Shown one piece after another: positions 47,501-57,900 of a DNA stretch of 64,000 bases (position 1 is its first letter; each line of letters opens with the position of its first letter). This DNA comes from Lewinellaceae bacterium (GTDB lineage: Bacteria; Bacteroidota; Bacteroidia; Chitinophagales; Saprospiraceae): contig JACJYD010000006.1 in NCBI GenBank assembly GCA_020636275.1, positions 124,001 to 188,000 of the forward strand. The letters are read 5' to 3'. The position numbers and the translations under genes were made by a program. The notes beneath the pieces are model-generated. The model saw only the letters and a list, made by a program, of their open reading frames with translations. It was not told the origin of the DNA and ran no database searches.

Positions 47501-50500
47501 GCGTTGGATAATTGTGGAAAACGACGGGCACGCCTTGTGCCATCACCGTACAGTCGTTGCTGAGGTCTACACCGTTGCCCGTGTCGTTTCCAACCAGGTA
47601 GGAGATGAAATAAGTGGTATTGTAACTCATCAGCCCGTCGATAAAGCCGAAAATGCCTGTCGTGTTCTGGTCGATGATGGTACCCAACGTATTGCCATTG
47701 GTGCCGTTGTCGGCATGCAAAATAAAAACAAAGGTGTCGTTTGGATCCAGAACCGCATTTGCCGGAGCGGCAACCGTCACGGTTTCATCGGCACAAACGG
47801 ACAATGGGGTGAGATCGAGGTCGCCGGCAAAAGAAACGCAATCGCAGGTCTTCTGCCCGGTTATTACCAGGGGACCACAGCCCAGGGAATCGTATACTTC
47901 AAAGTTGTATGGGGTCCCGGAAGGAACCAGGTCGCTGATGAAAGTGCCTCCATTCAAGGAACCGCCCACATTCCCGCCTACCAGATAGGGCGCTTGCCCG
48001 CCCTGGATCGTAAAGGTAACGGTATAGCTCTCTCCATCGCCCGTACAATCCTGTACGATAGCGCCGGAAAGCTGTGGGTCCGGATTAAAGCTCACGATCA
48101 CCTCATCCGAACTGGTACAATTGACGGTGGTCTCCGTCCAGGTGAAGGTGTAATTTCCATAATTGCTTGCAGAAACGAAAGCATGGGGATCGGTAGGATC
48201 GGAAATAGTGACCGTTCCCGGACCGCTGACCGTCCACAGGCCCGTACCGGTCGACAAGGAGCCTTGCAAATCCGCATCCAGACCACAGATCACAATATCC
48301 GCTCCGGCATCAGGCGTGGGATAGGCGATGACCTCCAGGTCGAAACATCCGTAAAGACCGTATCCGCAGGTGTTGGCAGCTGCCACACAAACCTGGGCGG
48401 GACCGGCTTGGGGCCATTCGACCTCAATGCTGTTGGTACCCTGCCCGCTCTGTATGATCCCTCCATTCGTAGCCGTCCAGTTGAAATTGAGCACATCTGG
48501 ATCGGCAGTCAAAATGGTGTATACAGATACATCGTTGACGCAGGGCTGTACAGCCCCCTCGAGTGTCGGCGCATTGGGCGGTCCATCGATGAAAACTGGA
48601 TAACAGGTCTGTTCCGATACACCGCAACCGTTTTGGGCAATGACGCAAATGGATGCATCGCCCAGCGATAGCCATTCCACCTCCACGCAACCGTTCTGAT
48701 CAGAGGTGATCGTTCCTCCGGTCACCGTCCAATCATAACTGCTGGCGTTGACGTCCGGCTGGGAGCAATAGAGCCCAACCTGATTCAGGCAAAGGGTGTC
48801 GGGACCGGATAGCACCGGAATAGCCGGCAATTCACCTCCATTTACTACAAAACAAATGGTCGGCGAGTCGCCGCAATCGGTTTGCGTGGTGACGCAAACG
48901 GTACCCCCGTTCGGACAACCCGTCCAATCGACGGAAGCGGTGGCGGTACCCTGACCGGAAATGACCGTTCCACAGGAAGTGGTCCAAATATAACCCGTCG
49001 CAGCCGGGTCGGCCGGTGTGGAATATTGCGTAATGGAGCTATCGCAAACGACATTAGGTCCGCTGATCACCGGGATCTCCGGCAAGGCGCCTACCATGAC
49101 CGGAAGGCAAAATTCAGGGCCTGAGCCACAATTGTTTTCCACGGCCATACAGACCGAGCCCGGGCCGGGCGTAGTCCAAGTGACCGAAATATTGGCCGTG
49201 CCCTGTCCGCTTTGTATCGTTCCTCCGGTCACCGTCCAAACGTAGCCGCTCGCTCCGAGCACGGGATCGGTAAAGTAACTTTCAGTCGCATTTTCACAAG
49301 GGATAGGCGTACCGTTGACGGCCGAAGGACCGGGCACGTCATTGATGAACACGTCATAACACTCCTGGCTGGAGGAGCCGCAGTCATTGTTGCCCTCCAC
49401 ACAAATGGTCCCTTCGGTACAGGTATTGTCCCATTGTATGGTAATGAGGTTCGTTCCCTGCCCCGAAATGATCGTAGCACAGGAAGGCACCGTCCAGGTA
49501 TAGGAATCCGACTCCGGATCGGATGGAGTTGAATAACTCGCCAGATCACCCGCACAGACCGGGTTGGGTCCGGTGATCACCGGGGTGGCCGGCAATTGGT
49601 GTACAACGACGGGGAAACAAGTTTGGGGGCCGTTCCCACAATCGTTGAAAGGCGTCACGCAGACATTGCCTCCGAGAGCCGAGCCCCAATCCACCGTCAT
49701 ACTGTCTGTTCCCTGACCGGCTAAAATAGAGGCTCCAGCCGGCACGGACCAGGTATATCCGGTGGTATTCGGAATAGCGCCTGCCAGGTAGGAGGAAACA
49801 TCACTGGCGCAGATCGTATCCGGTCCCGTAACGGAAGTAACCCCGGGGAGTCCCTGCACGACAACCGGGAAGCAGGCGACCGGACTCGGTCCACAACCGT
49901 TGGCGGCAACCACGCAAATATCCCCTCCGGCCGGACCGGTCCAATTGACGGTAACCGAGGTGGTACCGTCTCCTCCGGTGATCAGGGTCGCTCCCGGCGG
50001 AAGGGTCCAGTCGTAGGTCGTCGCGTTCGGAACGGGAGCTATGACATAGGTTGCACTTTGGTTAATACAAACCGAGTCGAGTCCCTGGATCACCGGCTGC
50101 GTGGGCAGAACCAGGTTGGCGGTCACACAAACGGTCGATACATCCGAACAGGTCACCCCGCTCAACGTATTCCAAACGGTCAGGTTGTAACAGCCGGGCT
50201 GGTTGACCAACAAGGTCGGGGTATTGGCCAATACGGCGCCATTGGCATTGGTCCATTGGTATTGATTGCCCACCGAACCGGTACCGTTGAGGGTTACGGC
50301 CGGGGTATTACAAGTGATCACCGGTGGCGGCCCGATAACGGATAAGACCGGTACGGCCGTAAGGGTGTATACCACCGTACTGTCGCAACCATCCGAACCG
50401 ACATATTCAAAAGTGTACCCCCCCGGCGGACAGTATTCCTGGCCGTTTATGATCAGGCAATCATCCGGACAAAGGGTTTGGAAGATCGTGGTAATATCGG

Positions 50501-51656
50501 GTGGGATGAGCGTAATGATCACATTGATCACACTATCGCAACCCAACCAGGAAGGCAACGTATAGCTGCATACCCCTGAGTTGCAGCACTGCGTGCCGAG
50601 GGGCGTTGTAAAACAATCGCCATAGCAAAGGGACATCGGGATCACCGTAGGTGGAATGGCCGGCCCGATAGTGGCATTAAAACAGTTGGACAGGTCTCCA
50701 CAGAACGGAGGCGTACTGGAGTCCAGGGCGTTGGCGAGGGAGTTATAAGATTGCCCCAAATAAGTCACATAGGGGGTGCCTTCACTCAAGTTATAGGACA
50801 GCCCGCAAATCTGGTAATTCCCCGGCGGCAAGGAATTGAGGTTGGGACCACCCGGGGCGGATTGAAAGCTGGTGATCGTCCCATTGGAAGAGATCACCCA
50901 TACATAACCGTAATCGGAAGGCGGCGGCGGCGGGCCGGTATATTGCGGAACGACGTTCAGGAATAATTCGGGATCGCCTTTGCACGCCACCACATTGGGC
51001 TGGTTGAGGTTACCGGCGTCCGCGTTGCAGGAAAAGCAATCCTGAACCCCACAGGAAAAGGTCAGTGACCAGTTTTGAAGGAAGCCCACATCCTGGGAAC
51101 AAATATCGTTCACCGTCAACGTCCAGGTCCCATTGGCCGGCTGGCCCGCCACATTGAATGCATTCAGGTCGCAGCCGGGCGCCTGCTGGGCATTGGTGAC
51201 CGGGTCCGTAACTCCACCACAGGGCATCGTCCAATTGCCGACCAGGCAAGTGCCGGGAGGTCCGTTACAAATATATTCGGTGTTGTTGGTCAGGGGATTA
51301 CCCGTACCTACATCGATACATACGTTGATGTTGTCGCTGCTGTTCCCGCAGCCTCCAAAATTGTTGTTGAGGTCGGCCATGACCATGTAGTTCAACCCAC
51401 CTGGGGAGGTCAACGTTACGCACAAGTCCCCTACCCAGGTATGCGTGATCTGGAAACAGACTTGTTGGAGCGGACACTGGCCCAGGTCATTCGGACCGTT
51501 CACCGTCACGTCGAGGAAACCCTGGAATGTGCCGTTGTCTTCAATGGGAACCGGACAATTGGTGCATTCACAAGGCTGAGCCGATGCGAAATTGGGAAAG
51601 ACCCACAGACCAATAATTGCGAAAAAGATAAAAGATAAGATCCTGCTATTCATCAC
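44571..51656 (-). CDS. Array gene F: giant secreted protein with P-domain-like head and PKD-like repeats, T9SS type B
   Basis: 2361 residues. The signal peptide ends near residue 26 (FASAQ). A P-domain-like head (about 28-205) contains WVGDLCVTLTSPGG and NGTWTLTVNDIC. A Cys domain similar to that of gene E follows (CFSCNADAGNLN ... YQICGLSYNL). After two GCDS repeats and an Ig-like domain come seven PKD_6-type repeats of about 83 residues (pattern GPDxxC, YxWTVP, GQGT, VxW, CGxxxxxC). Two degenerate copies of the 280-residue module of A-D are recognisable (CDCVSFAGDLDLTPLSVC; CVCTTDAGQMDLTPVQVC with TYYISAIVGNDLNGDG), so E and F are ancestral relatives of the A-D family. A SprB-like repeat (GGTPPYLISINGG) and a type B sorting domain (APNVFSPNGDGENDVFL) end the protein. 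Confidence 0.9.
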   Translation of the reverse strand: MMNSRILSFIFFAIIGLWVFPNFASAQPCECTNCPVPIEDNGTFQGFLDVTVNGPNDLGQCPLQQVCFQITHTWVGDLCVTLTSPGGLNYMVMADLNNNFGGCGNSSDNINVCIDVGTGNPLTNNTEYICNGPPGTCLVGNWTMPCGGVTDPVTNAQQAPGCDLNAFNVAGQPANGTWTLTVNDICSQDVGFLQNWSLTFSCGVQDCFSCNADAGNLNQPNVVACKGDPELFLNVVPQYTGPPPPPSDYGYVWVISSNGTITSFQSAPGGPNLNSLPPGNYQICGLSYNLSEGTPYVTYLGQSYNSLANALDSSTPPFCGDLSNCFNATIGPAIPPTVIPMSLCYGDCFTTPLGTQCCNSGVCSYTLPSWLGCDSVINVIITLIPPDITTIFQTLCPDDCLIINGQEYCPPGGYTFEYVGSDGCDSTVVYTLTAVPVLSVIGPPPVITCNTPAVTLNGTGSVGNQYQWTNANGAVLANTPTLLVNQPGCYNLTVWNTLSGVTCSDVSTVCVTANLVLPTQPVIQGLDSVCINQSATYVIAPVPNATTYDWTLPPGATLITGGDGTTSVTVNWTGPAGGDICVVAANGCGPSPVACFPVVVQGLPGVTSVTGPDTICASDVSSYLAGAIPNTTGYTWSVPAGASILAGQGTDSMTVDWGSALGGNVCVTPFNDCGNGPQTCFPVVVHQLPATPVITGPNPVCAGDLASYSTPSDPESDSYTWTVPSCATIISGQGTNLITIQWDNTCTEGTICVEGNNDCGSSSQECYDVFINDVPGPSAVNGTPIPCENATESYFTDPVLGASGYVWTVTGGTIQSGQGTANISVTWTTPGPGSVCMAVENNCGSGPEFCLPVMVGALPEIPVISGPNVVCDSSITQYSTPADPAATGYIWTTSCGTVISGQGTATASVDWTGCPNGGTVCVTTQTDCGDSPTICFVVNGGELPAIPVLSGPDTLCLNQVGLYCSQPDVNASSYDWTVTGGTITSDQNGCVEVEWLSLGDASICVIAQNGCGVSEQTCYPVFIDGPPNAPTLEGAVQPCVNDVSVYTILTADPDVLNFNWTATNGGIIQSGQGTNSIEVEWPQAGPAQVCVAAANTCGYGLYGCFDLEVIAYPTPDAGADIVICGLDADLQGSLSTGTGLWTVSGPGTVTISDPTDPHAFVSASNYGNYTFTWTETTVNCTSSDEVIVSFNPDPQLSGAIVQDCTGDGESYTVTFTIQGGQAPYLVGGNVGGSLNGGTFISDLVPSGTPYNFEVYDSLGCGPLVITGQKTCDCVSFAGDLDLTPLSVCADETVTVAAPANAVLDPNDTFVFILHADNGTNGNTLGTIIDQNTTGIFGFIDGLMSYNTTYFISYLVGNDTGNGVDLSNDCTVMAQGVPVVFHNYPTPFAGADQAECGLQFTLDATPSVGIGEWTLVSGPGNVVFGDPLSSTTTIDVDQYGVYVFDWTQDNSGCIGGDQVQITFNDDPVLADTVAEQCNLLDFTFTVSFTITGGQMPYMVAGLYGGTLTGDSFISDPIPNLTGYSFEVYDANGCGPLLVEGQVECVCTTDAGQMDLTPVQVCADEPVAVGPVVGAALDPEDILLYVIHNGSGAQLGTEVYAYNTIPEFSLIPPMQTGVTYYISAIVGNDLNGDGVIDLNDPCVSVAPGTPVVFTALPAASFSANATVCEGQAASLPLQITSSTNCVDITYQVSDGTSGTLTCVQTGDLLTIPTATTSLTVTILDVTDQNGCSQPSNATATITVNITPVATVTPTATICNSTDSGNPTVLNFSTLVTAGDLGGIWQNTDGALVSGTFPSLNFDGAVPGQYTFTYTTNSALPPCQNVSYTVEVTVENCVCPVLDFLPAAPLCNEGNALNMGLLQVEINPGTYVVTSGPVGAVNYPQINGAILDATGADPGQYTVTFTLSNPPPQGCPLENSFPVTISDALTSGTSGVPAELCQGVAQTFNLNNMLVGADPGGVWTETSTIPSSGGAFNAANGTFSTAGQAPQTYRFRYTVTPNAPCPVDYTEVQVIIHPLPIADAGPDDVLTCDEPQLSLGGNSSTGAGITYKWTAASGVFPGQADVLHPQISVPGTYTLTVTNNQTGCSASDVVVLTSSQEEPYPSISLTPISCYGENDGAIFIDSISGGTPPYLISINGGPFSGNTQFVNLAPDTYTLVVEDASGCQTDPAIIIDIQQPQEINVTLVAYLEGDNIIRLGESAELEALVNLDPSDIDTIMWSPAGLLDCDTCFRTMTMPLQTTTFSVTIESNGCSDSDALTIVVRKDKGIYAPNVFSPNGDGENDVFLLFGGVEVAKIKSFLVFNRWGETVLEQYNIPPNDPVYGWDGTHRGKAVDPAVFTWFAEVEFIDGRVEIYKGDVSLVK

Positions 51657-51959
51657 GGGATGTTTGGCATGCCAGAAAAGTAATGATTAGATGCGAATGC
51701 ATCTTGTTTTCGCTGCTTGGGATGGGGTTCAGTGTCGGTTCCTTCTCTACCGCACAATTTGACGAGCGTGGAGAACAAACAAAATTAGGGATAAAGAAGG
51801 GTTTTCTGCTGTATGTTTGAAGAGTTGGCACGAAGTTAAAACTTTTGCCGTTTGCATTTGCAGAATTTAACGAAAAAGAGGCTGCGCCAATGGCACAGCC
51901 TCTTCCGGAAGTTATTTATCCATGCCGCTACCTTTAGTCGCAGCAAGGGTCAGGCAAAA
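51657..51959. other. Intergenic region between the PKD metalloprotease gene and gene F
   Basis: 303 bases without a supported gene. It contains the terminator of the protease gene (51876-51904) and the unmarked promoter region of gene F. Confidence 0.5.
51871..51904 (-). terminator. Terminator of the PKD metalloprotease gene
   Basis: AAGAGGCTG (51876-51884) pairs with CAGCCTCTT (51896-51904). On the minus strand the stem is followed by a five-T run (51871-51880 is A-rich on the plus strand). Confidence 0.7.
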
Positions 51960-54900
51960 CTATTCCACCACTACTTTCTTCCCTGCGCTAAATCGCCCGG
52001 ATTGGATCTCTACCCAGTAAAACCCTTTGGCTAAATGCTGTTGATCGACCGGAATGGTCAATTCTCCATTCGACAGGTAGTGTTCCTGCTGGATCAGCAC
52101 CTGCCCCAGGGCATTGACCAGGCGCAGCACGACCGGCTCGTTGCCGGCTTCAGGCGCGACGATCCGAACGACAAATTGCCCGTTATTGGGATTGGGATAT
52201 ACCGCGAATTGCTCAAAAATTCCGGGGTCCGTCGTCGATGAGATCACGATTGTCAATTCCATCGATTTGCTTCCACATTCATTCGTCGCCGTGAGGATCA
52301 CCGTATAGGCGCCCGACTCAACGAACGTATGCGTAGGTGAAAATTGCTCGCTGAACTGGCCATCGCCAAATTCCCAGGAGAACGAATCCCCTCCGCTTGA
52401 GGTATTGCTGAATACAACGACGTTATTCGGCTGAATATCAAAGGTAAACATGGGGGTCGGCACGTCGAATACCTCGATCATTTCGGATTGCATCAATACG
52501 TCGCTGCCCGCCACATTCGACACCTGAAGCGTGACCGTGTACTGCCCGGCGGAATTGTATTCCACCATGACCTCGCTTTGGGTCGAACTGGAGGGGGTAC
52601 CACCCGGGAACGACCAGTTCCACTGCGTGGGGTTCCCCTGCGAATCATCCTTGAAATTAACCACCAGGGGCGCGCAACCGCTTACGGGCTCAGCCGTAAA
52701 GGAGGCCGAGGGAATAACGGCATTGATCGTCAGGGTCTGGACCATCGTGTCCGGGCCGCAAGGTCCGTTCACTACCAGTTGCACCATGAACGGCCCTACC
52801 TGCTGATAGGTGTGCGCCGGGTTTTCCTCCGAACTGAAATTTCCATCCCCGAAGCTCCAGGAGTAGGAGGTTGCATTGGAGGAACCATTGGTAAATTGAA
52901 CGGTCGCCCCATTCACCACATCAAAGGTAAATCCGGCAACCGTAGGCGGAAGGACCTCGACATACGTAGTCAACGTATAGGTGTCGCTGCCGTAAATATT
53001 GGTAGCGGTCAGGGTTACATCGTAGATGCCGGGTTGGGTGTATTCCACCACAGGCTCGAAATCCGTAGAGGAGCTGGGATTCCCGCCCGGGAACGACCAC
53101 TCGAAACTTTCGGCGTTGACAGAAGACTGGTTGTCAAAAGTGACGACCAGGGGCGCGCATCCCGAAATCGGATTGGCGGAGAACAAGGCAAGCGGCGCAC
53201 TCGTCGCCACCACAACCGTCTGCGTGATCGAGCTCGTCCCACAGGGGTTCATTACCGTCAAATGAATTTGGTACACGCCGTCTTCTGCATAGATGTGAGG
53301 AGCAGGGTTGGCCAGGGTACTCCCCGACGAATCTCCGAAGTCCCAAATGTAGCTCGTCCCATCCGTGGAGGTATTCGTAAAATGAACCGTGTCCTGACTC
53401 ACCGTGAAGGTGAACCCGGCCACCGGGTCGGGGTTGACCGTAATGTAACCGGCCAGGCTCTCCGTACCGGATCCCGCTGCGTTGCTGACGGTCAGCGTGA
53501 CGCCGAAAGTACCCGCTTGCAGATACTGGACCACAGGGTTCTGTTCGGTAGAACTCGAGGGCGTACCGCCTTCAAAGGTCCACGACCAGGCCGTAGCATT
53601 CGACGACGATAAGTCCGTAAACTGAACGGTCAGCGGAGAACACCCTTGCGTAACGTTCGCCGAGAAGCCGGCTATAGGCGGGGTCACTACGACCACCTCG
53701 CCGGTGATCGTATCCGTTCCGCAATCGTTGGTGGCGATCAACAGGATCGTGTAGGTGCCGTCTCCACTGTATTCGTGCACAGGATCGCTTTCCGTACTCG
53801 TATTGCCGTCCCCGAAATTCCAGCTGTACCCGCCGGCATTGGAGGAAGTATTTGTAAAAGTCGCATTGGCGCCGGCAACGGCCACATCGAAGCCCGCTGT
53901 CGGACCGCCCAATACGGTGATGTAGGACTCTATGGTTTCCGTATCTGCTCCTGCCGTATTGCTCACCGTCAGAGTCACGCCGTATACACCTGGGTTGAGG
54001 TACTCCACAACCGGATTCTGTTCGGTAGAGGTCGAAGGCGTTCCCCCTTCAAAGGTCCATTCCCAGGAGGTGGCATTAGAACTGGAGAGATCGGTGAACT
54101 GAACCGTCAGGGCGGCGCAGCCTTCCGTTTGATCGGCCGTAAATCCGGCCGACGGCGCCAGGACGATCACCACGTCGTAAGTGATGGTGTCGGCGCCGCA
54201 GTCGTTGCTAGCGATCAATTCGACGGTGTAGGTACCATCGGCAGCATAGGTATGTTGCGGATCATTTTCTGCGCTGGTATTGCCGTCCCCGAAATTCCAG
54301 GCATAACCGGTCGCCCCGGTCGAACTATTCGTAAAGTCAACCGTAGCACCGTTCACGCTGGACGCAAAATCGGCTGCCGGCGCGCCAAGTACGGTGATAT
54401 AGCTTTCCGATGATTCGGTACTTTCCCCTGCGCCGTTGCTCACCGTCAGGGTCACGCCGTATACGCCGGGGTTGAGGTATTCCACCAGCGGGTTCTGATC
54501 GGTCGAAGTAGCCGGGTTGCCGCCTTCAAAGGTCCAGGACCAGTTGGTTGTATTGGAACTGGAGGCATCGGAAAACTGAACGGTCAGGGGCGCACAACCC
54601 TCCGTCTGGTCGGCCGTAAAGCCGGCCAATGGCGGGGTGACGATCTCGATCTCCAGTTCCATGGTATCCGAGCCGCAGGCATTCGTAGCAATAAGCTGCA
54701 CCAGGTAAATGCCATCGCCGGCATAGGCATGCTGCGGGTCGCTCTCCGTGCTGGAATTGCCATCGCCGAAATCCCAGGTATAGGAGGTAGCCGATGTGGA
54801 GGTATTCGTAAAATCAACCGAAGAGCCGCTGTTCACCTGGTAACTGAACCCGGCAGCCGGATCTTCCAATACGATGATATAGTTTTCAAATGATTCGGTG

Positions 54901-57900
54901 CTCTCGCCGGCCGCATTGCTCACGGTCAGCGTCACGCCGTACACGCCCGGACTGAGGTATTCGACGATGGGGTTCTGATCGGTCGAGGTAGCGGGATTGC
55001 CGCCTTCAAAGGTCCACGACCACCCCGTGCTGTTGGCGCTGGATGCATCGGTAAACTGCACGGTCAGCGGCGCACAGCCTTCTGTCTGGTCGGCCGTAAA
55101 GCCGGCTACTGGCGGAGTGACGATCTCGATCTCCAGTTCGGTGGTATCCGATCCGCAGGAGTTGGTCGCGATGAGTTGAACCAGATATACCCCATCGCCC
55201 GGATAGGCATGTACCGGGTCGCTCTCCGTACTGGTCTCTCCATCGCCAAAATTCCAGGCGTAAGAGCCCGCTGCTGTAGACGTGTTGGTAAAGTCGACGG
55301 AAGAACCGCTGTTCACCACATAGGAGAAGCCGGCCGTGGGGTCTTCTAATACGGTAATATACCCGGTCTGCGTATAGGTGTCGTCACCGGCGGCATTGCT
55401 CACCGTCAGGGTCACGCCGAAGACGCCGGGATTGAGGTATTCCACCACGGGGTTTTGATCGGTGGAAGTGGCTGGAGAACCGCCCTCAAAGGTCCAGGAC
55501 CAGTTGGTGACGTTTTCGCTCGACTCGTCGGTAAATTGCACGGACAAGGGCAAACATCCTTCCGTTACATCGGCAGAGAAACCGGCCAGCGGCGGCGTAA
55601 CGATCACGACCAAGGCTGTGGCAGTATCGGGGCCGCAATTGGCATTTTCCGCGATCAACATAACCGTGTATTCGCCATCCGTTCCGAAATCGTGGATGGG
55701 ATTGGTCTCTGTACTGGTATTTCCATCGCCGAAATCCCACAGGTAGGAATCGGCATTGAGGGAGCTATTGGAAAAGTCGACACTGGTGCCGTTCACCGCA
55801 AAAGTAAATCCGGCCGTCGTGCCTTCCGCCACCGTAATATAGCCCGGCCGGACGATCGTGTCGCTTCCTTGTGAATTGCTCACCACCAGGATCACATCGT
55901 AGACCCCCGGAGTGAGGTATTCCACGACCGGGTTTTGCACGTTGGAGGTGGCCGGGATCCCGCCCTCAAAGGTCCAGGACCAGGAGGTAGGCGAATGGGC
56001 TGAATTATCCGTGAAGTGAACAGTAAAGGGCGTACAACCGCTAGTCGTGTCGGCTGAAAATTCCGCGATGGGCAATTGCGTGGTTTCCACCGTCTGCGTC
56101 ATGGTATCCGTATCACAATCACCAGTAGCAGTGAGCGTAACGATGTAGCTGCCGCTTTGGGCATACACATGCACCGGGTTGGCCTGCGTGCTGGAATTGC
56201 CATCGCCAAAATCCCACAGGTAGCTGCTGGCGTTGGTGGAGGTATTGGTAAACGTTGCCGTATCCCCGGCCACGGTAAAGGAGAATCCTGCTGTGGTAGA
56301 GGGATCAACAGAAATGTAATTCGCACGGGAAATGGTATCGCTCCCCTGGGTGTTGGAAACGATGAGGGTCACGTTGTACGTTCCGGGGGCAGCGTAGGTG
56401 ACGACCGGGTTCTCCTGGGTGGAAGTACTGGGGTTCCCGCCGGGGAAAGACCAGGCCCAGGCCAGGACGTTGCTCGAGGATTGATCAGTGAAATGCACCG
56501 TCAGCGGGGCGCAACCCGAGGTGGGGGCAGCAGAAAAGTCGGCTGTGGGCATGGTTTGGATGAGCACGGTCTGTGGATAAAAACTGGTCCCACAGGGGTT
56601 GGTCACCGTAAGGATCACCACATAGGCGCCGTCGGCCGTATAGGTGTGGGGAGGCGGGTTTTGCAGGGTGCTGGAGGTACCGTCGCCAAAATCCCAGCTG
56701 TAGGAGACGGAGTTGGAGCTGGAAGTATTCGTAAAGGTAACGGTAGTTCCGTTTTTCACGTAGGTGAAACCAGCTGTCGGCCCCGTGTTAACCGTGATGT
56801 AGTTGGTCTTGGTGATGGTGTTCGTTCCCGCAGGGTTGATGGCAGTGAGGGTGACGCTGTATGTGCCCGGGGTGGGATACAGGACCACCGGATTTTGCAG
56901 CGTAGAAGCCGGCGGCAAAGCGCCGGGGAATGCCCAGTTCCAGGCCAGCGGCACGTTGGTGGATTGGTCCTGAAAGTTGACTTGCAGCGGTGCGCATCCG
57001 CTCGTAGGTATGCCGGCGAAATTGGCTACCGGCGGAATGGCTACCTCGCAATTGCTCAGGAGGCGGACGTTATCGATATACATCCGGTTGCCGTGTCCGT
57101 TGTAATTCTCGATCTTGATCTTGCAGTTGGGCTGATTGGCGTAATTCGCCAGGCTAAGCGACAGGCAGTTGGGCCCTCCGGCGCCAAAGCACCATTCATC
57201 GACGCTCTGCGGATTAAAAGCCGTGGTCATGTCGGATTTGGTGGCAAAGTTGCCGCTTCCGTTTTCCGTGGCCGCAAACAGCCGGGTATAGCTGGCGCCG
57301 TTGTTGGTTGAGATGTAAACGATCAGGGAATCCCGCCGGGTTGAATTGTACCGGGCATAGGCATATTCGATCTCGAGGGTGGTGTTGTTGCGTCCAAAGA
57401 GGCTGAAAGTAGGCGAGATAATCGCATCGCGCTGGCCGGTGGCATTGTAGTTGAAGTTGTCCATCATCATGGCCTTGCTGCCCTGGCGCGTGCCGTTGAC
57501 CGTCATATTTGCCCAGGTGATGCCGTTATCGGGGTTTAAGATGCTCCAGTTGCCAGTACCGTTCTCGAATCCTTCGAAAAAGAAGAAGTCGGTCCCGCCG
57601 CTGGGCGTCACAATGATATACCCCGGTTTGGTCAGGGAGTTGGACCCGTTCGAATTGGTCACGGTAAGGGTTACGTTATAGACGCCGGTATTGTTGTAGA
57701 CCACCGTCGGACTGCGCTCGGTAGAGGTCGAGGGCGTAGCCCCCGGCATGGACCAGCTCCAGGAGGCTGGCTGGTTGGTCGTTTGGTCGAAAAAGGTGAC
57801 ATAACTGCCCGCGCACAGGGTGGTAATATTGGCCGTAAAAGCCGGCGTGGGCGGCGCGGGCGGCGGACAAACCGAAAGGCAGCCGCCGGGAGGATCGATC

